Shown: positions 26,061-35,104, counted from the stretch's first letter. The stretch: 64,000 nt of DNA from Clavibacter michiganensis subsp. tessellarius (GCF_021922985.1 NZ_CP040788.1:2976001-3040000); one strand, 5' to 3'. The notes: a model not told the origin generated them from the letters alone. Translations and numbers: made by a program.

Positions 26061-26740
26061 TGCACGAGCACGGCCACCTGCACGCGTCCGTCGACGCCGA
26101 GCTTCTCCAGCACGTGGCCCACGTGGGTCTTCACCGTCGCCACGCTCACGAACATGTCGGCGGCGATGCGCGCGTTCGGCAGGCCGCGGGCGATGGCGAG
26201 CGCGACCTCCTGCTCCCGCTCGGTGAGCGTGTCGAAGCGGGCGCGCTCGGTGGTCCGGTCGCCGCGGTCGCGCTGCGCGGCCACCCCGATCACGGTGTCG
26301 AGCACCGAGGGGGAGAGGATCGACCGGCCGGCGGCGGCGTGGCGCACGGCGTCGACGAGCTCGGCGGGCGGCGTGTCCTTGAGCAGGAAGCCGCGGGCGC
26401 CCGCGCGGAGGGCGCCGAGCACGAGTTCGTCGGCGTCGAAGGTCGTGAGCACGATGACCGGCAGGTCGGGTCGGCGGGCGACCTCGCGGGCCGTCGCGGC
26501 GATCCCGTCGCAGACCGGCATCCGGATGTCCATCAGCACCACGTCGGGCGCCGTGCGCGCGATCACCGCGGCCGCCGCGAGCCCGTCGGGCGCCTCGCCG
26601 ACGACCTCCAGGCCGTGCCCGCCGCCCAGCATCATGCCGAGGCCGGCGCGCACGAGCGCGTCGTCGTCGACGACCACCACGCGGATCGGGGCGTCCGGGA
26701 CGGCGGGGACGCTGTCGCCACCGCCTCTCACGCCGCCCAC
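26033..26740 (-). CDS. NarL/LuxR-family response regulator
   Basis: A ~235-residue regulator. The receiver domain has phospho-acceptor Asp in DVVLMDIRMP, upstream acidic pair VVVDDD and Lys in FLLKDTPPAE. A C-terminal LuxR HTH follows (LTEREQEVALAIARGLPNARIA). It pairs with the histidine kinase immediately upstream, whose stop overlaps. The start is GTG 26740 or the in-frame GTG 26731, which forms a GTGA overlap with the kinase TGA; I cannot choose firmly. Targets are unknown. Confidence 0.93.
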   Translation of the reverse strand: MGGVRGGGDSVPAVPDAPIRVVVVDDDALVRAGLGMMLGGGHGLEVVGEAPDGLAAAAVIARTAPDVVLMDIRMPVCDGIAATAREVARRPDLPVIVLTTFDADELVLGALRAGARGFLLKDTPPAELVDAVRHAAAGRSILSPSVLDTVIGVAAQRDRGDRTTERARFDTLTEREQEVALAIARGLPNARIAADMFVSVATVKTHVGHVLEKLGVDGRVQVAVLVHEAGLAPSE

Positions 26741-27969
26741 GGGAGCACCGCCTCGACGACGTGCCGGCCGTCGATCCGCGCGACCCCGAGGGTGCCGTGC
26801 ACCGCGCGGGCCCGCTCGGCGAGGCCGGTCAGGCCGTGGCCCGCGGGAGCGCCGTCCGCCGGGGCGGCCGCCACGTCACCGTCGACCGCGTCTCCGGGCA
26901 GTGGGTTGGCGACGGCGATCCGCAGCTCCCCGCCCGCACGGCCCGAGACCGCGACCTCGACCGGGGCGCCCGGCGCGTGCCGGCGGGCATTCGTCAGGCA
27001 CTCCTGCACGATCCGGTACGCGTGGCGGGAGGTCGTGACGCCGAGGCGCGGGAGGTCGTCGCGCGTGCCGTCGGCCACGTCGACCCGGACCGCGACGCCG
27101 AGCGCGCGTGCCTCGTCGAGCAGGGCCGGGAGGTCGGCGAGCGTCGGCTGCGGCGGCGCGGCGGCCGGCGACCCCTGCGGATCGCGCAGGACCCCGAGCA
27201 CCTCGCGCAGCTCGGTGAGGGCCGTCCGGGCGTTGTCCCGCACGACGCCGGCCGTGCGCCGGACCTCGCCCGGGTCGAGGTCGTCGCGGTACTCCAGGGC
27301 GCCCGCGTGGAGCGCGACGAGCGAGAGCCGGTGCGCGAGGACGTCGTGCATCTCGCGCGCGATCCGGGTGCGCTCGTGGTCGGCCGCCTGCGCCGCGCGG
27401 AGGGCCTGTTCTTCGTCCGCGAGACGGGCGCGCTCCCGGAGCGAGGCGAGCAGCTCGCGCCGGCCGCCGACGTACAGGCCGACGGCGATCACGAGTCCGA
27501 CGCCGGCCACGAGCACGGCCGCCAGGAGCGGGTGCTCGCCGGACGTGGAGGGGAGGAGCGCGAGGCCGGAGAGCTCCCAGCCGCCGATGGCCAGGATCCA
27601 GGCCAGGGCCACCGGCGCGATCTCGCGGGGGCGGCGTCGGGCGGCGAGCGAGACGAGCGCGATCAGGGCCGCGAGGAACGCGAGGCTCGAGACGGCCGAG
27701 ATGGCGCCGAGCGCGACGGCCACCGTCACGGGGGCGAGCCGCCGGAGTGGCAGGAGCGCGATGCCGAGGAGCCCGGCGCCCGCGTCGAGCAGCAGGAGCG
27801 GAGCGGCGCGCGATCCGGCGACCCCCGCCTCGTCCACGAACGTGAGCGTGGCGCCGAAGGCGACGAGGCCGACCACGACGGAGAGGGCGACCAGCGCGGT
27901 CTCGCGGCCGACGGCGCGGGTGCGGCCGGGGATCCGGAGGCGGGGAGCGGGGGCGCTGGGAGAGGACAT
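26728..27969 (-). CDS. NarL-type sensor histidine kinase
   Basis: A 413-residue kinase. About five to six hydrophobic helices fill the first ~165 residues with no extracellular domain of note, then HisKA_3 with the phospho-His in RTRIAREMHDVLAHRLSL, and a C-terminal HATPase (NARRHAPGAPVEV, GHGLTGLAERARAV). TAGGGT, six bases, ATG marks a probable leaderless start. The 5TM sensor suggests it reads a membrane or envelope signal. Confidence 0.93.
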   Translation of the reverse strand: MSSPSAPAPRLRIPGRTRAVGRETALVALSVVVGLVAFGATLTFVDEAGVAGSRAAPLLLLDAGAGLLGIALLPLRRLAPVTVAVALGAISAVSSLAFLAALIALVSLAARRRPREIAPVALAWILAIGGWELSGLALLPSTSGEHPLLAAVLVAGVGLVIAVGLYVGGRRELLASLRERARLADEEQALRAAQAADHERTRIAREMHDVLAHRLSLVALHAGALEYRDDLDPGEVRRTAGVVRDNARTALTELREVLGVLRDPQGSPAAAPPQPTLADLPALLDEARALGVAVRVDVADGTRDDLPRLGVTTSRHAYRIVQECLTNARRHAPGAPVEVAVSGRAGGELRIAVANPLPGDAVDGDVAAAPADGAPAGHGLTGLAERARAVHGTLGVARIDGRHVVEAVLPWAA

Positions 27970-28055
27970 GCCCCGACCCTACGGAGACGCGTGGAGGCGG
28001 CGGATCGACCGGAGGGGGGAGATGCCGGCCGTCGGAGAGCGGAGGGACCGCCGGG

Positions 28056-28412
28056 TCAGCGGCGGACGCGCTCCGCCTTGCGCGCGGCGCGGGAGGCGCG
28101 CCAGCGGCGCCAGGCGTCCCAGAAGCGATGGAGCTGGCGCTTGAGGAAGACGTTCACGCGGTGGGCGGCGGGGAACTCGGTGCCGAGCACGGCGATGCCG
28201 AGGAAGACGATGAGCCAGCCCGGGCCGGGCAGCGGGATGAGCACGATGCCGACGAGCACGATGCCGACGCCGAGCATGCCGACCAGGATCCGGTAGAGCC
28301 AGCGCGCCTTGGGGTGCAGCTCGATCCAGGCCCGGCAGCGACGCAGGAACCGGCGGAGCGGATGGGCGTGGCTGGAGCCCGCCTCGAACTCGCGGGTCAG
28401 GGTGTCGGACAT
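28056..28412 (-). CDS. PGPGW / TIGR02611-family membrane protein
   Basis: A 118-residue protein with two closely spaced helices around residues 43-75 enclosing the family motif PLPGPGWLIVFLGIAVLG and a basic C-terminal tail (WRRWRASRAARKAERVRR). TIGR02611 is a conserved actinobacterial family of unknown function. TAGCGT, six bases, then ATG implies leaderless translation. Confidence 0.88.
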   Translation of the reverse strand: MSDTLTREFEAGSSHAHPLRRFLRRCRAWIELHPKARWLYRILVGMLGVGIVLVGIVLIPLPGPGWLIVFLGIAVLGTEFPAAHRVNVFLKRQLHRFWDAWRRWRASRAARKAERVRR

Positions 28413-28529
28413 GTTCCCACGCTACGGGCGGGTCCTGGGAGGCGTCTCCCTCATCCGGGGAATCCGCAGGGTGCCGTGACGGATGCGCCGGGGGAGGAGC
28501 CGGCGACGGCTCCGCTCGCGGCCGACCGC

Positions 28530-29132
28530 CTAGCGCGTGGGCGGCGCCGTGATCCGGCGGGCTGCCTCCACGACGGCCGCCCGGTCGGCGGCGCGCGCCC
28601 GCGGGCCGTCCGCGTGCATGGCCGGGTACGGCGACTGCACCCACGCCTGCGCGAGCGCGAACAGCATCGTGAGGAGGCGCTGCGGATCCCAGGACGGGTC
28701 GATGTGCCCCTCCTCCTGCCCGCGGCGGACCGCCTGCACCTTGGCCGACGGCGAGGTCGCGCTGTGCGGCACGTCGAGCTCGAGGCCGTCGAGCCGTGCC
28801 CACGCCAGCATGCGGCGGTGCTGCGGGTGCTCGTACGCGTGGTCGAAGAGCTGGCCGACGAAGCCGGGGAGGTCGGCGGGATCCAGCGTCACGGCGGAGA
28901 AGAACTCGACGCCGTTGAGCTTCAGCACCGCGTGGAACAGCGACTCCTTGTCGGTGAAGTGCGCGTAGAGCCGCTCCTTGCTCGCGCGGCCCGAGCGGGC
29001 GATGCGGTCGACCCGCGCCCCCGCCAACCCGTGCGCGGCGAACTCCTCGCGCGCGGCCAGGAGGATGCGGTGCCGGACGTCGTCCTGCTTCTCGTCGGTG
29101 GTGGATCGGGCGGACCCCGTCGTCTCTGCCAT
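28530..29132 (-). CDS. TetR-family repressor of the adjacent DHA2 exporter
   Basis: A 200-residue regulator with an N-terminal TetR HTH (ILLAAREEFAAHGLAGARVDRIARSG, SKERLYAHFTDKESLF). It is divergent from the MFS gene, and a perfect 24-bp palindrome lies between them at 29146-29169. The ATG at 29132 is six bases downstream of TACGCT, so the mRNA is probably leaderless; the palindrome falls in the spacer of this promoter, predicting autorepression. The inducer is unknown. Frames open further upstream run antisense to the exporter and are not coding. Confidence 0.92.
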   Translation of the reverse strand: MAETTGSARSTTDEKQDDVRHRILLAAREEFAAHGLAGARVDRIARSGRASKERLYAHFTDKESLFHAVLKLNGVEFFSAVTLDPADLPGFVGQLFDHAYEHPQHRRMLAWARLDGLELDVPHSATSPSAKVQAVRRGQEEGHIDPSWDPQRLLTMLFALAQAWVQSPYPAMHADGPRARAADRAAVVEAARRITAPPTR

Positions 29133-29145
29133 GTGAACAGCGTAT

Positions 29146-29169
29146 GTCAAACGAACCGGTTCGTTTGAC
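29146..29169. promoter_or_regulatory. 24-bp perfect palindromic TetR operator
   Basis: GTCAAACGAACC is followed directly by its exact reverse complement. The site lies between the divergent TetR and MFS genes. It overlaps the -35 of the exporter promoter and the spacer of the repressor promoter. Confidence 0.9.
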
Positions 29170-29194
29170 TCGGTGCACGGCGCGGCCCTAGATT
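29165..29194 (+). promoter_or_regulatory. Promoter of the DHA2 exporter gene
   Basis: TTGACT (29165-29170) and TAGATT (29189-29194) are 18 bp apart. The -35 shares five bases with the right end of the 24-bp operator, so bound TetR would occlude it. Transcription would start near 29201, downstream of the only canonical in-frame start codon (TTG 29193). Confidence 0.75.
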
Positions 29195-29243
29195 GGACCG
29201 TCCTCGCCCGCCCGGGCGCCGCACGATCCTCCAGGAGCACCAG

Positions 29244-30788
29244 ATCTCCCACGCACGCACCCCCGAAGACGCACCGCCCACGACGTCCCCCGCCGCGCCC
29301 GCCGGCCCGGCCGGCTCCGCTGCGGAGCCCGCGGGCCCCGCGACCCCCGCCGCGCCCTCCGCCCGCAGCAAGTGGATCCTCCTCGCCGTCGTCGCGCTCG
29401 CCCAGCTCATGGTCGTGCTCGACGGCACCATCGTGAACATCGCGCTGCCCGCCGCGCAGCGCGACCTCGGCATGACCGACGCCGACCGCACCTGGGTCGT
29501 CACCGTCTACGCGCTCGCGTTCGGCTCGCTCCTCCTGCTCGGCGGCCGCGTCGCCGACTACTGGGGCCGCAAGCGCTCCTTCCTCCTCGGCATGGTCGGC
29601 TTCGCCGCGGCCAGCGCGCTCGGCGGCTTCGCCGTCTCGAGCGAGATGCTCCTCATCGCCCGCGGCCTCCAGGGCGTCTTCGCGGCGCTCCTCGCCCCCG
29701 CGGCCCTCGCGCTCCTCTCGGTGACGTTCCCGTCCGGGCCCGACCGCGTCAAGGCGTTCGCGGTCTACGGCACCATCGCCGGATCCGGCGCGGCCGTCGG
29801 CCTGCTGCTCGGCGGCGTGCTCACCGAGTACCTCAGCTGGCACTGGTGCCTGCTCGTCAACGTGCCGATCGCCATCGTCGCGATCATCGCCGGCATCCCG
29901 CTCGTGCAGGAGAGCCGCGCCGACGGCGACCGCAGCTACGACGTGCCGGGCGCGCTGCTCGTCACTGTCGGCCTCGCCTCCATCGTCTACGGCTTCTCGC
30001 GCGCCGAGAACGGCTGGGGCCAGCCCGACACCATCGGCTTCCTCGCGCTCGGCGTGGGCATCATGGTCGCCTTCGTCTGGTGGGAGTCGCGGGCGCGCAA
30101 CCCGCTGCTGCCGCTCCGCGTGGTGGCTGACCGCACCCGCGGCGGCGCGTACCTCACCTCGGTGATGGTGGGCGCGGCGCTCCTCGGCGGCCTGCTCTAC
30201 CTCACGCTGCACTTCCAGATCGTGCTCGGCATGTCCCCGCTGATCTCGGGCCTCGCGTCGCTGCCGATGGCCGCGACCATCATGCTCACGGCGCCGCAGG
30301 TCGCGCGGCTGCTGCCGAAGGTGGGCCCGCGGATCCTCATGACGGTCGGCCCGCTCATCGCCGCCGCCGGGCTCCTCTGGTTCAGCCGCGTCACGGTCGA
30401 CGGCGCGTACGTCGTGCAGGTGCTGCCCGGCCAGATCCTCCTCGGCATCGGGCTCGCGTGCGTGTTCGTGCCCATGCAGAACGTCGCGCTCTCCGGCATC
30501 GAGCCGCGTGACGCGGGCGTCGCGGGCGCGGCGCTCACGGGCACGCAGCAGATCGGCGGATCCATCGGCACGGCCGTCTTCACCGCGCTCTTCGCCTCCG
30601 CCGTCACCGCGGCGACGACCGACGGGGTGCAGAACCCGCTGCAGCAGCAGGTGGACGGCTACCACGTGGTGTTCCTGGCCGCGGCGATCGGCGTGGCCTG
30701 CGCCGCGATCATCTCCTGGTCGATGGTGCGCGTCCCGATCGAGCGCTTCCGCGAGGGCGCGTCGACCGAGGCCGTGAGCATGCACTGA
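29244..30788 (+). CDS. DHA2-family (EmrB/QacA-like) 14-helix MFS exporter; start probably ATC
   Basis: A ~514-residue drug:H+ antiporter. Helix 1 carries the DHA2 signature QLMVVLDGTIVNIALPAAQRDLG; GGRVADYWGRKRSF is the MFS loop 2-3 motif and GSGAAVGLLLGGVL the antiporter motif C. Start: an AGGAG at 29233-29237 is followed six bases later by ATC, not ATG. No ATG, GTG or TTG occurs in frame between TTG 29193 (inside the -10 box) and helix 1. It is controlled by the divergent TetR and ends at a shared hairpin. Confidence 0.9.
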   Translation: MSHARTPEDAPPTTSPAAPAGPAGSAAEPAGPATPAAPSARSKWILLAVVALAQLMVVLDGTIVNIALPAAQRDLGMTDADRTWVVTVYALAFGSLLLLGGRVADYWGRKRSFLLGMVGFAAASALGGFAVSSEMLLIARGLQGVFAALLAPAALALLSVTFPSGPDRVKAFAVYGTIAGSGAAVGLLLGGVLTEYLSWHWCLLVNVPIAIVAIIAGIPLVQESRADGDRSYDVPGALLVTVGLASIVYGFSRAENGWGQPDTIGFLALGVGIMVAFVWWESRARNPLLPLRVVADRTRGGAYLTSVMVGAALLGGLLYLTLHFQIVLGMSPLISGLASLPMAATIMLTAPQVARLLPKVGPRILMTVGPLIAAAGLLWFSRVTVDGAYVVQVLPGQILLGIGLACVFVPMQNVALSGIEPRDAGVAGAALTGTQQIGGSIGTAVFTALFASAVTAATTDGVQNPLQQQVDGYHVVFLAAAIGVACAAIISWSMVRVPIERFREGASTEAVSMH

Positions 30789-30802
30789 TCCCGCGCCGGA
30801 TC

Positions 30803-30862
30803 GCACGACGACGCCCCTCCCGCACCGACCCTCGTGGTCGGGCGGGAGGGGCGTCGTCGTGC
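30803..30862. terminator. Very long bidirectional terminator hairpin
   Basis: An inverted repeat of about 27 bp with a single bulged A at 30824 and a five-base loop (CTCGT) lies between the converging MFS and monooxygenase genes. The outer 21 bp are perfect. Confidence 0.85.
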
Positions 30863-30872
30863 GCGGGCCGGG

Positions 30873-31892
30873 TCAGACGGCGGGCGACCAGCCGAGCGCC
30901 GGGCCGAGGAGCTCGGCGATGTCGGTGAGGATCTGCTCGAGGTCGGCCTCGCCGAGGGTGAAGGGGAGGGCGAACGCGACCTCGTCGACCGCCTGGTACG
31001 CGGGGTCGGCGTGCAGGCGCGCGGCGATCTCCTCCGAGGTGCCCACGAGGTCCTCGGCGAAGAGCAGCCCCCGCGGACCCTGCGGCACGCCCACCCGGTG
31101 CGACCGGGACGCCGCGTACGCCTCGTAGCGGGCGCGCTGCTCGGGGGTCGCGCGGTCGGTGGGGATCACGACGAGGCCCTGCGACACCCGGGCGTCGGCG
31201 CCGGCCGGATGCGCGGCCCGGTAGGCGTCGATCTGCGCCCGCTGGTTCGCGCCGAAGTCGTTGCCGAGCTCGCCCTGGATCACGCTCGACGTGAGGAGGC
31301 GGAAGCCGTTCTCGCCGGCCCAGACCGCGGAGCGCGTGCTCGCGGCGCCGTACCAGATCCGCTCGGCGAGTCCCGCGGCGTACGGCTGCACGGTGGAGGC
31401 GTACTCCTCCTGTCCCTCGCGGGAGGCGGCGTCGCTGACGGTCCGGCCGCGCACGAGGTCGCGGAAGCGGAGGAGGCGGTCGTAGCCGAGGTCCTCGAGG
31501 TCGGCGGTCGCCGGGTAGATCGCGTCCTGGTAGGTGTCGAAGCGCATGGGCGTGCCGACCGAGAAGCCCGGCTGGAGGCGGCCTTCGGTGAGGAGGTCGA
31601 CGGTGGCGAGGTCCTCGGCGAGGCGGAACGGGTTCTCGGCGCCGATGGGCGTGACGGCCGTGCCGAGGTCGATGCGGCGCGTGCGCTGCGAGGCGGCGGC
31701 CATCACGGCGACGGGGGAGGAGATGCCGTGCTGGAGGTGGCGGTGCCGGAGCCACGCGCTGTCGAGGCCGAGCTGCTCGCCCCTCTCGATGATCCGGAGG
31801 GTGGCCTCGTGGCCCTCGGCGGGCTCCGTCGGGTCGAACGTGCCGATGGTGAGGAAGCCGAGGCGGGCGAGCGGGGTACCGGATGCGGGCAT
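30873..31892 (-). CDS. LLM-class flavin-dependent oxidoreductase, copy 1
   Basis: A 339-residue bacterial-luciferase-like (TIM-barrel) monooxygenase or reductase using FMNH2 or F420. Typical segments are LGLDSAWLRHRHLQHGISSP, ASQRTRRIDLGTAVTPI, and RLAEDLATVDLLTEGRLQPGFSVG. The substrate cannot be inferred. A paralogue lies directly upstream on the same strand. TACCAT, six bases, then ATG makes a leaderless start likely, so each copy has its own promoter. Confidence 0.88.
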   Translation of the reverse strand: MPASGTPLARLGFLTIGTFDPTEPAEGHEATLRIIERGEQLGLDSAWLRHRHLQHGISSPVAVMAAASQRTRRIDLGTAVTPIGAENPFRLAEDLATVDLLTEGRLQPGFSVGTPMRFDTYQDAIYPATADLEDLGYDRLLRFRDLVRGRTVSDAASREGQEEYASTVQPYAAGLAERIWYGAASTRSAVWAGENGFRLLTSSVIQGELGNDFGANQRAQIDAYRAAHPAGADARVSQGLVVIPTDRATPEQRARYEAYAASRSHRVGVPQGPRGLLFAEDLVGTSEEIAARLHADPAYQAVDEVAFALPFTLGEADLEQILTDIAELLGPALGWSPAV

Positions 31893-31973
31893 GGACCGAT
31901 GGTAGGCGGGCGGCGCCGCAGCGCCCGGCGGCGACCCCGGACGCGGCTCGCGCCGGGAGGCAGCCGACGCGGA

Positions 31974-33044
31974 TCAGGCGGTCGCGGGCGCCCAGCCGAG
32001 CGCCGGGCCGAGGCGCTCGGCGACGTCGGTGAGGATCCGCGCGAGGTCGCCCGCGGGGAGGCCGGCGGGCAGCGCGATCGCGAGCTCGTCGGCGGCCTGC
32101 ACCGCCGGGTGCGCGAGGAGCGCGGCGGCGAGCTCGTCGGACGGGCCCACGAGGTCGGGCGCGCGGACCATGCTCGACGCGGCCGCCGCGTCCTCCGACT
32201 GGTCGGTGCGCCGGGCCCGCTCGGCGCGCGCCGCCGCGTCGGCCGCGTACCGGGCCCGCTGCTCGGCCGTCGCGCCGTCGGTCGGCACCACGACGAGGGC
32301 GAGCGTGACGTGCGCGGCGGCCGGGTCCGGATGCGCGGCGCGGTAGGCGTCGATGAGGTCGCGCTGGTCGGCCGCGAAGCCGCGGCCGCCGGTGCCGGAT
32401 GCGCGCTCGGTCACGTCGGAGGCGAGCAGGCGGAAGCCGTGCGATCCCGCCCAGGCCGCGGTGCGGAGCGTCGCCGCGCCGTAGCCGAGCCGGTCGGCGA
32501 GGCCGGGGGACGCCGGCTGCACCGTGGGGGTGAGGGCGTCGTCGTCGTGCTCGTCGTCGGATCCGTCGGGCCGCTCGTCCGCGCCCGGCACCCGTCCGCC
32601 GCGCAGCAGGTCGCGGAAGCGCAGGAGCCGCTCGCGCCCCGGCTCCTCGTGCTCGGCCGTCATCGGGTGCACGGCCCGGTCGACCGCGGCCACGCGCTTC
32701 GGGCTGCCGACCGAGAGACCGGGGCGCAGGCGGCCGCCGGAGAGGAGGTCGACGGTCGCGAGGTCCTCCGCGAGGCGGAGCGGGTTCTCGGCTCGGACGG
32801 GGATGGAGGAGGTGCCGAGCGCGATGCGGCGCGTGCGCTGCGAGGCGGCGGCGAGCATCGCGACGGGGGAGGAGATCGCGTGGCGGAGGTGGTCGGGCCG
32901 GAGCCACGCGGTGTCGAGGCCGAGCGCGTCGCCGAGCTCGACCAGCCGGAGCGCCTCCTCGAGGCCGACGGCGGGATCGGCCGGATCGAACGGGCCGGTG
33001 GTGAGGAAGCCGAGGCGCGTCGGCGCGGATCCGGGTGCGGGCAT
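31974..33044 (-). CDS. LLM-class flavin-dependent oxidoreductase, copy 2
   Basis: A 356-residue paralogue of the neighbouring LLM gene with the same blocks (GLDTAWLRPDHLRHAISSPVA, ASQRTRRIALGTSSIPV, DLATVDLLSGGRLRPGLSVG). It carries an extra acidic stretch near residue 165 (DERPDGSDDEHDDD) absent from copy 1. TACCCT, six bases, ATG gives an independent leaderless promoter. Substrate unknown. Confidence 0.88.
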   Translation of the reverse strand: MPAPGSAPTRLGFLTTGPFDPADPAVGLEEALRLVELGDALGLDTAWLRPDHLRHAISSPVAMLAAASQRTRRIALGTSSIPVRAENPLRLAEDLATVDLLSGGRLRPGLSVGSPKRVAAVDRAVHPMTAEHEEPGRERLLRFRDLLRGGRVPGADERPDGSDDEHDDDALTPTVQPASPGLADRLGYGAATLRTAAWAGSHGFRLLASDVTERASGTGGRGFAADQRDLIDAYRAAHPDPAAAHVTLALVVVPTDGATAEQRARYAADAAARAERARRTDQSEDAAAASSMVRAPDLVGPSDELAAALLAHPAVQAADELAIALPAGLPAGDLARILTDVAERLGPALGWAPATA

Positions 33045-33088
33045 GCGACGAGGGTAGGCGGTGCCGATGCGAGCGCGCCGACCCGGCC

Positions 33089-34054
33089 TCAGGGGATGAG
33101 GACGATCGAGCCCGTGGTGCGCCGGGCCTCCAGGTCCTCGTGCGCGCGGGCCGCGTCGGCGAGCGGGTACGTGGCGCCGACGCGCACGTCGAGGGATCCG
33201 TCGAGCACGGCCGCGAACAGCTCGCCCGCGCGCCAGCGCCGCTCCTCCGCGTCGAGCAGGAAGTGGGCGAGCGTCGGGCGGGTGACGGCGAGGGATCCGC
33301 CGGAGTTGAGTCGCTGCAGGTCGAACGGCGGCACCTGGCCGCTCGCGCCGCCGAAGAGCACGAGCGTGCCGCGGATGCGCAGGGACGCGAGCGAGCCGTC
33401 GAACGTGTCGCGGCCCACGCCGTCGTAGACCACGTCCACGCCGCGGCCGTCGGTGAGCTCGCGGACGCGCACCGGCACGTCGTCGTAGCCGAGCACGTGG
33501 GCGGCGCCGGCCGCGCGGGAGAGCGCGGCCTTCTCCTCGGTGGAGACCGTGGTGATCACCTCGACGCCGCGATCCGCGAGCAGCTGCGTGAGCAGGAGCC
33601 CCACGCCGCCGGCGCCCGCGTGCACGAGCGCGCGATCCCCGGGGCCGGCCGGGTACGAGCTCGTCGCGAGGTAGTGCGCGGTGAGGCCCTGGAGCGGGAG
33701 CGCGGCGGCGACCTCCATGCCGACGCCGTCGGGCACGGGCAGCAGCGTCTCGGCGCGGACGAGCGCGTGCTCGGCGTAGGTGCCTGTCGCCTCGGCCGTC
33801 GCGACGCGGTCGCCGACGTGCACGCCGGTCACGCCGTCGCCGAGCGCCTCGATCACGCCGGCGGCCTCGGATCCGGGGACGTACGGGTGCGCCATCGGGT
33901 AGACGCCGCTGCGGCGGTACGTGTCGATGAAGTTGACGCCCGCGGCGTGCACGCGGATCCGCACCTCGCCGGGCCCGGGATCCAGCACGGGGCCGTCCGT
34001 CAGGGTCATGACCTCGGGGCCGCCGGGCCCCTGAACCTCGATGCGCGCGCTCAT
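33089..34054 (-). CDS. NADPH:quinone oxidoreductase (zeta-crystallin-like MDR)
   Basis: A 321-residue zinc-free medium-chain dehydrogenase. GVNFIDTYRRSGVYP and VPGSEAAGVIEALGDGV are typical of Qor; the coenzyme motif is LVHAGAGGVGLLLTQLL, with VYDGVGRDTFDGSLASLRIRG downstream. It reduces quinones by one electron or acts on enones. A CAGGCT-six bases-ATG layout suggests its own leaderless promoter. Confidence 0.92.
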   Translation of the reverse strand: MSARIEVQGPGGPEVMTLTDGPVLDPGPGEVRIRVHAAGVNFIDTYRRSGVYPMAHPYVPGSEAAGVIEALGDGVTGVHVGDRVATAEATGTYAEHALVRAETLLPVPDGVGMEVAAALPLQGLTAHYLATSSYPAGPGDRALVHAGAGGVGLLLTQLLADRGVEVITTVSTEEKAALSRAAGAAHVLGYDDVPVRVRELTDGRGVDVVYDGVGRDTFDGSLASLRIRGTLVLFGGASGQVPPFDLQRLNSGGSLAVTRPTLAHFLLDAEERRWRAGELFAAVLDGSLDVRVGATYPLADAARAHEDLEARRTTGSIVLIP

Positions 34055-34148
34055 GGGTCCAGCCTGCCGTGTCGGCGGCCCGCGGTCACGCGTCCGACGC
34101 GACCTGCCCGGCGAGGAGGTCGCGACGGTCCGGTGCGAGTCCCCGGTG

Positions 34149-35066
34149 TCAGCGCAGGGGGACCGTGCTGACGGGGAACGTCACCCCGGTGAGCTCCTCC
34201 GACACCGTCCACAGGCGCTGCTGGACCGCCAGGTCGTGCGAGTCCGGGCTGGAGGTGACGATCTTCGGGTGGCCCCGGGTCTCGCTGCGGTTGCCGGGTC
34301 CGTAGTACTGGCCGCCGAGGACGCCCGGGTCGGTCGCAGCACGCGCCGTCGGCAGGGCGCCCATCTCCGCGGGCTGCGTCATCAGCGGCGTGAGCCAGGC
34401 CACGGGCAGGCGGAACGCGGCAGGCGCGTTGCGCGTGAGCTCCGTGTCGGAGAGCCCGGGGTGGGCGGCGACGGCGACGGTGGTCCCGTGGGTGGCGAGG
34501 CGGCGCTGCAGCTCGTAGGTGAACATCAGGTTGGCGAGCTTGGACTGGCCGTAGGCGCCGGTGCGGCTGTAGGAGCGGTCCCACTGGAGGTCGTCGAAGT
34601 GGATGGCGGCCTGCATCCGATGGCCGATGCTGCTGACGGTCACGACGCGGGAGCCCGCGACGGGCAGGAGCCGGTCCAGCAGCAGGCCGGTGAGCGCGAA
34701 GTGGCCGAGGTGGTTCGTCCCGAACTGCAGCTCGAACCCGTCCGCGGTGGTCTTCTTCGGCGTGTGCATGACGCCGGCGTTGTTGATCAGCAGGTCGATC
34801 CGCTCGTGCTCGGCCCGCAGGTCCGACGCCGTGGAGCGCACGGAGTCGAGGGAGGTCAGGTCGAGGGCCTGCACCCGCACGTCGCCGGTAATGCGGCTGG
34901 CCGCATGCCGGCCCTTCTCGACATCGCGGACGGCGAGGACCACGGTCGCACCGTGCTCAGCCAGCATGCGCGCGGTCTCGAACCCCAATCCGGTGTTCGC
35001 GCCGGTGACGATCGCCACCCGGCCGCTCTGGTCGGGGATCTGCTGCTCGGTCCAGTCGTGGTTCAC
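34149..35066 (-). CDS. SDR-family oxidoreductase (retinol-dehydrogenase-like)
   Basis: A 305-residue short-chain dehydrogenase: VTGANTGLGFETARML (cofactor loop), INNAGVM, VTVSSIGH, and the catalytic YGQSK. The substrate is unknown. It is divergent from a TetR gene with paired operators between them, so it is probably the TetR target. AAGGAG sits seven bases before the ATG. It has fewer GGATCC hexamers than its surroundings, suggesting a different origin. Confidence 0.9.
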   Translation of the reverse strand: MNHDWTEQQIPDQSGRVAIVTGANTGLGFETARMLAEHGATVVLAVRDVEKGRHAASRITGDVRVQALDLTSLDSVRSTASDLRAEHERIDLLINNAGVMHTPKKTTADGFELQFGTNHLGHFALTGLLLDRLLPVAGSRVVTVSSIGHRMQAAIHFDDLQWDRSYSRTGAYGQSKLANLMFTYELQRRLATHGTTVAVAAHPGLSDTELTRNAPAAFRLPVAWLTPLMTQPAEMGALPTARAATDPGVLGGQYYGPGNRSETRGHPKIVTSSPDSHDLAVQQRLWTVSEELTGVTFPVSTVPLR

Positions 35067-35104
35067 GATGCTCCTTGGAAGGCCGGTGGTCTGTCGTCCG
35101 CATC

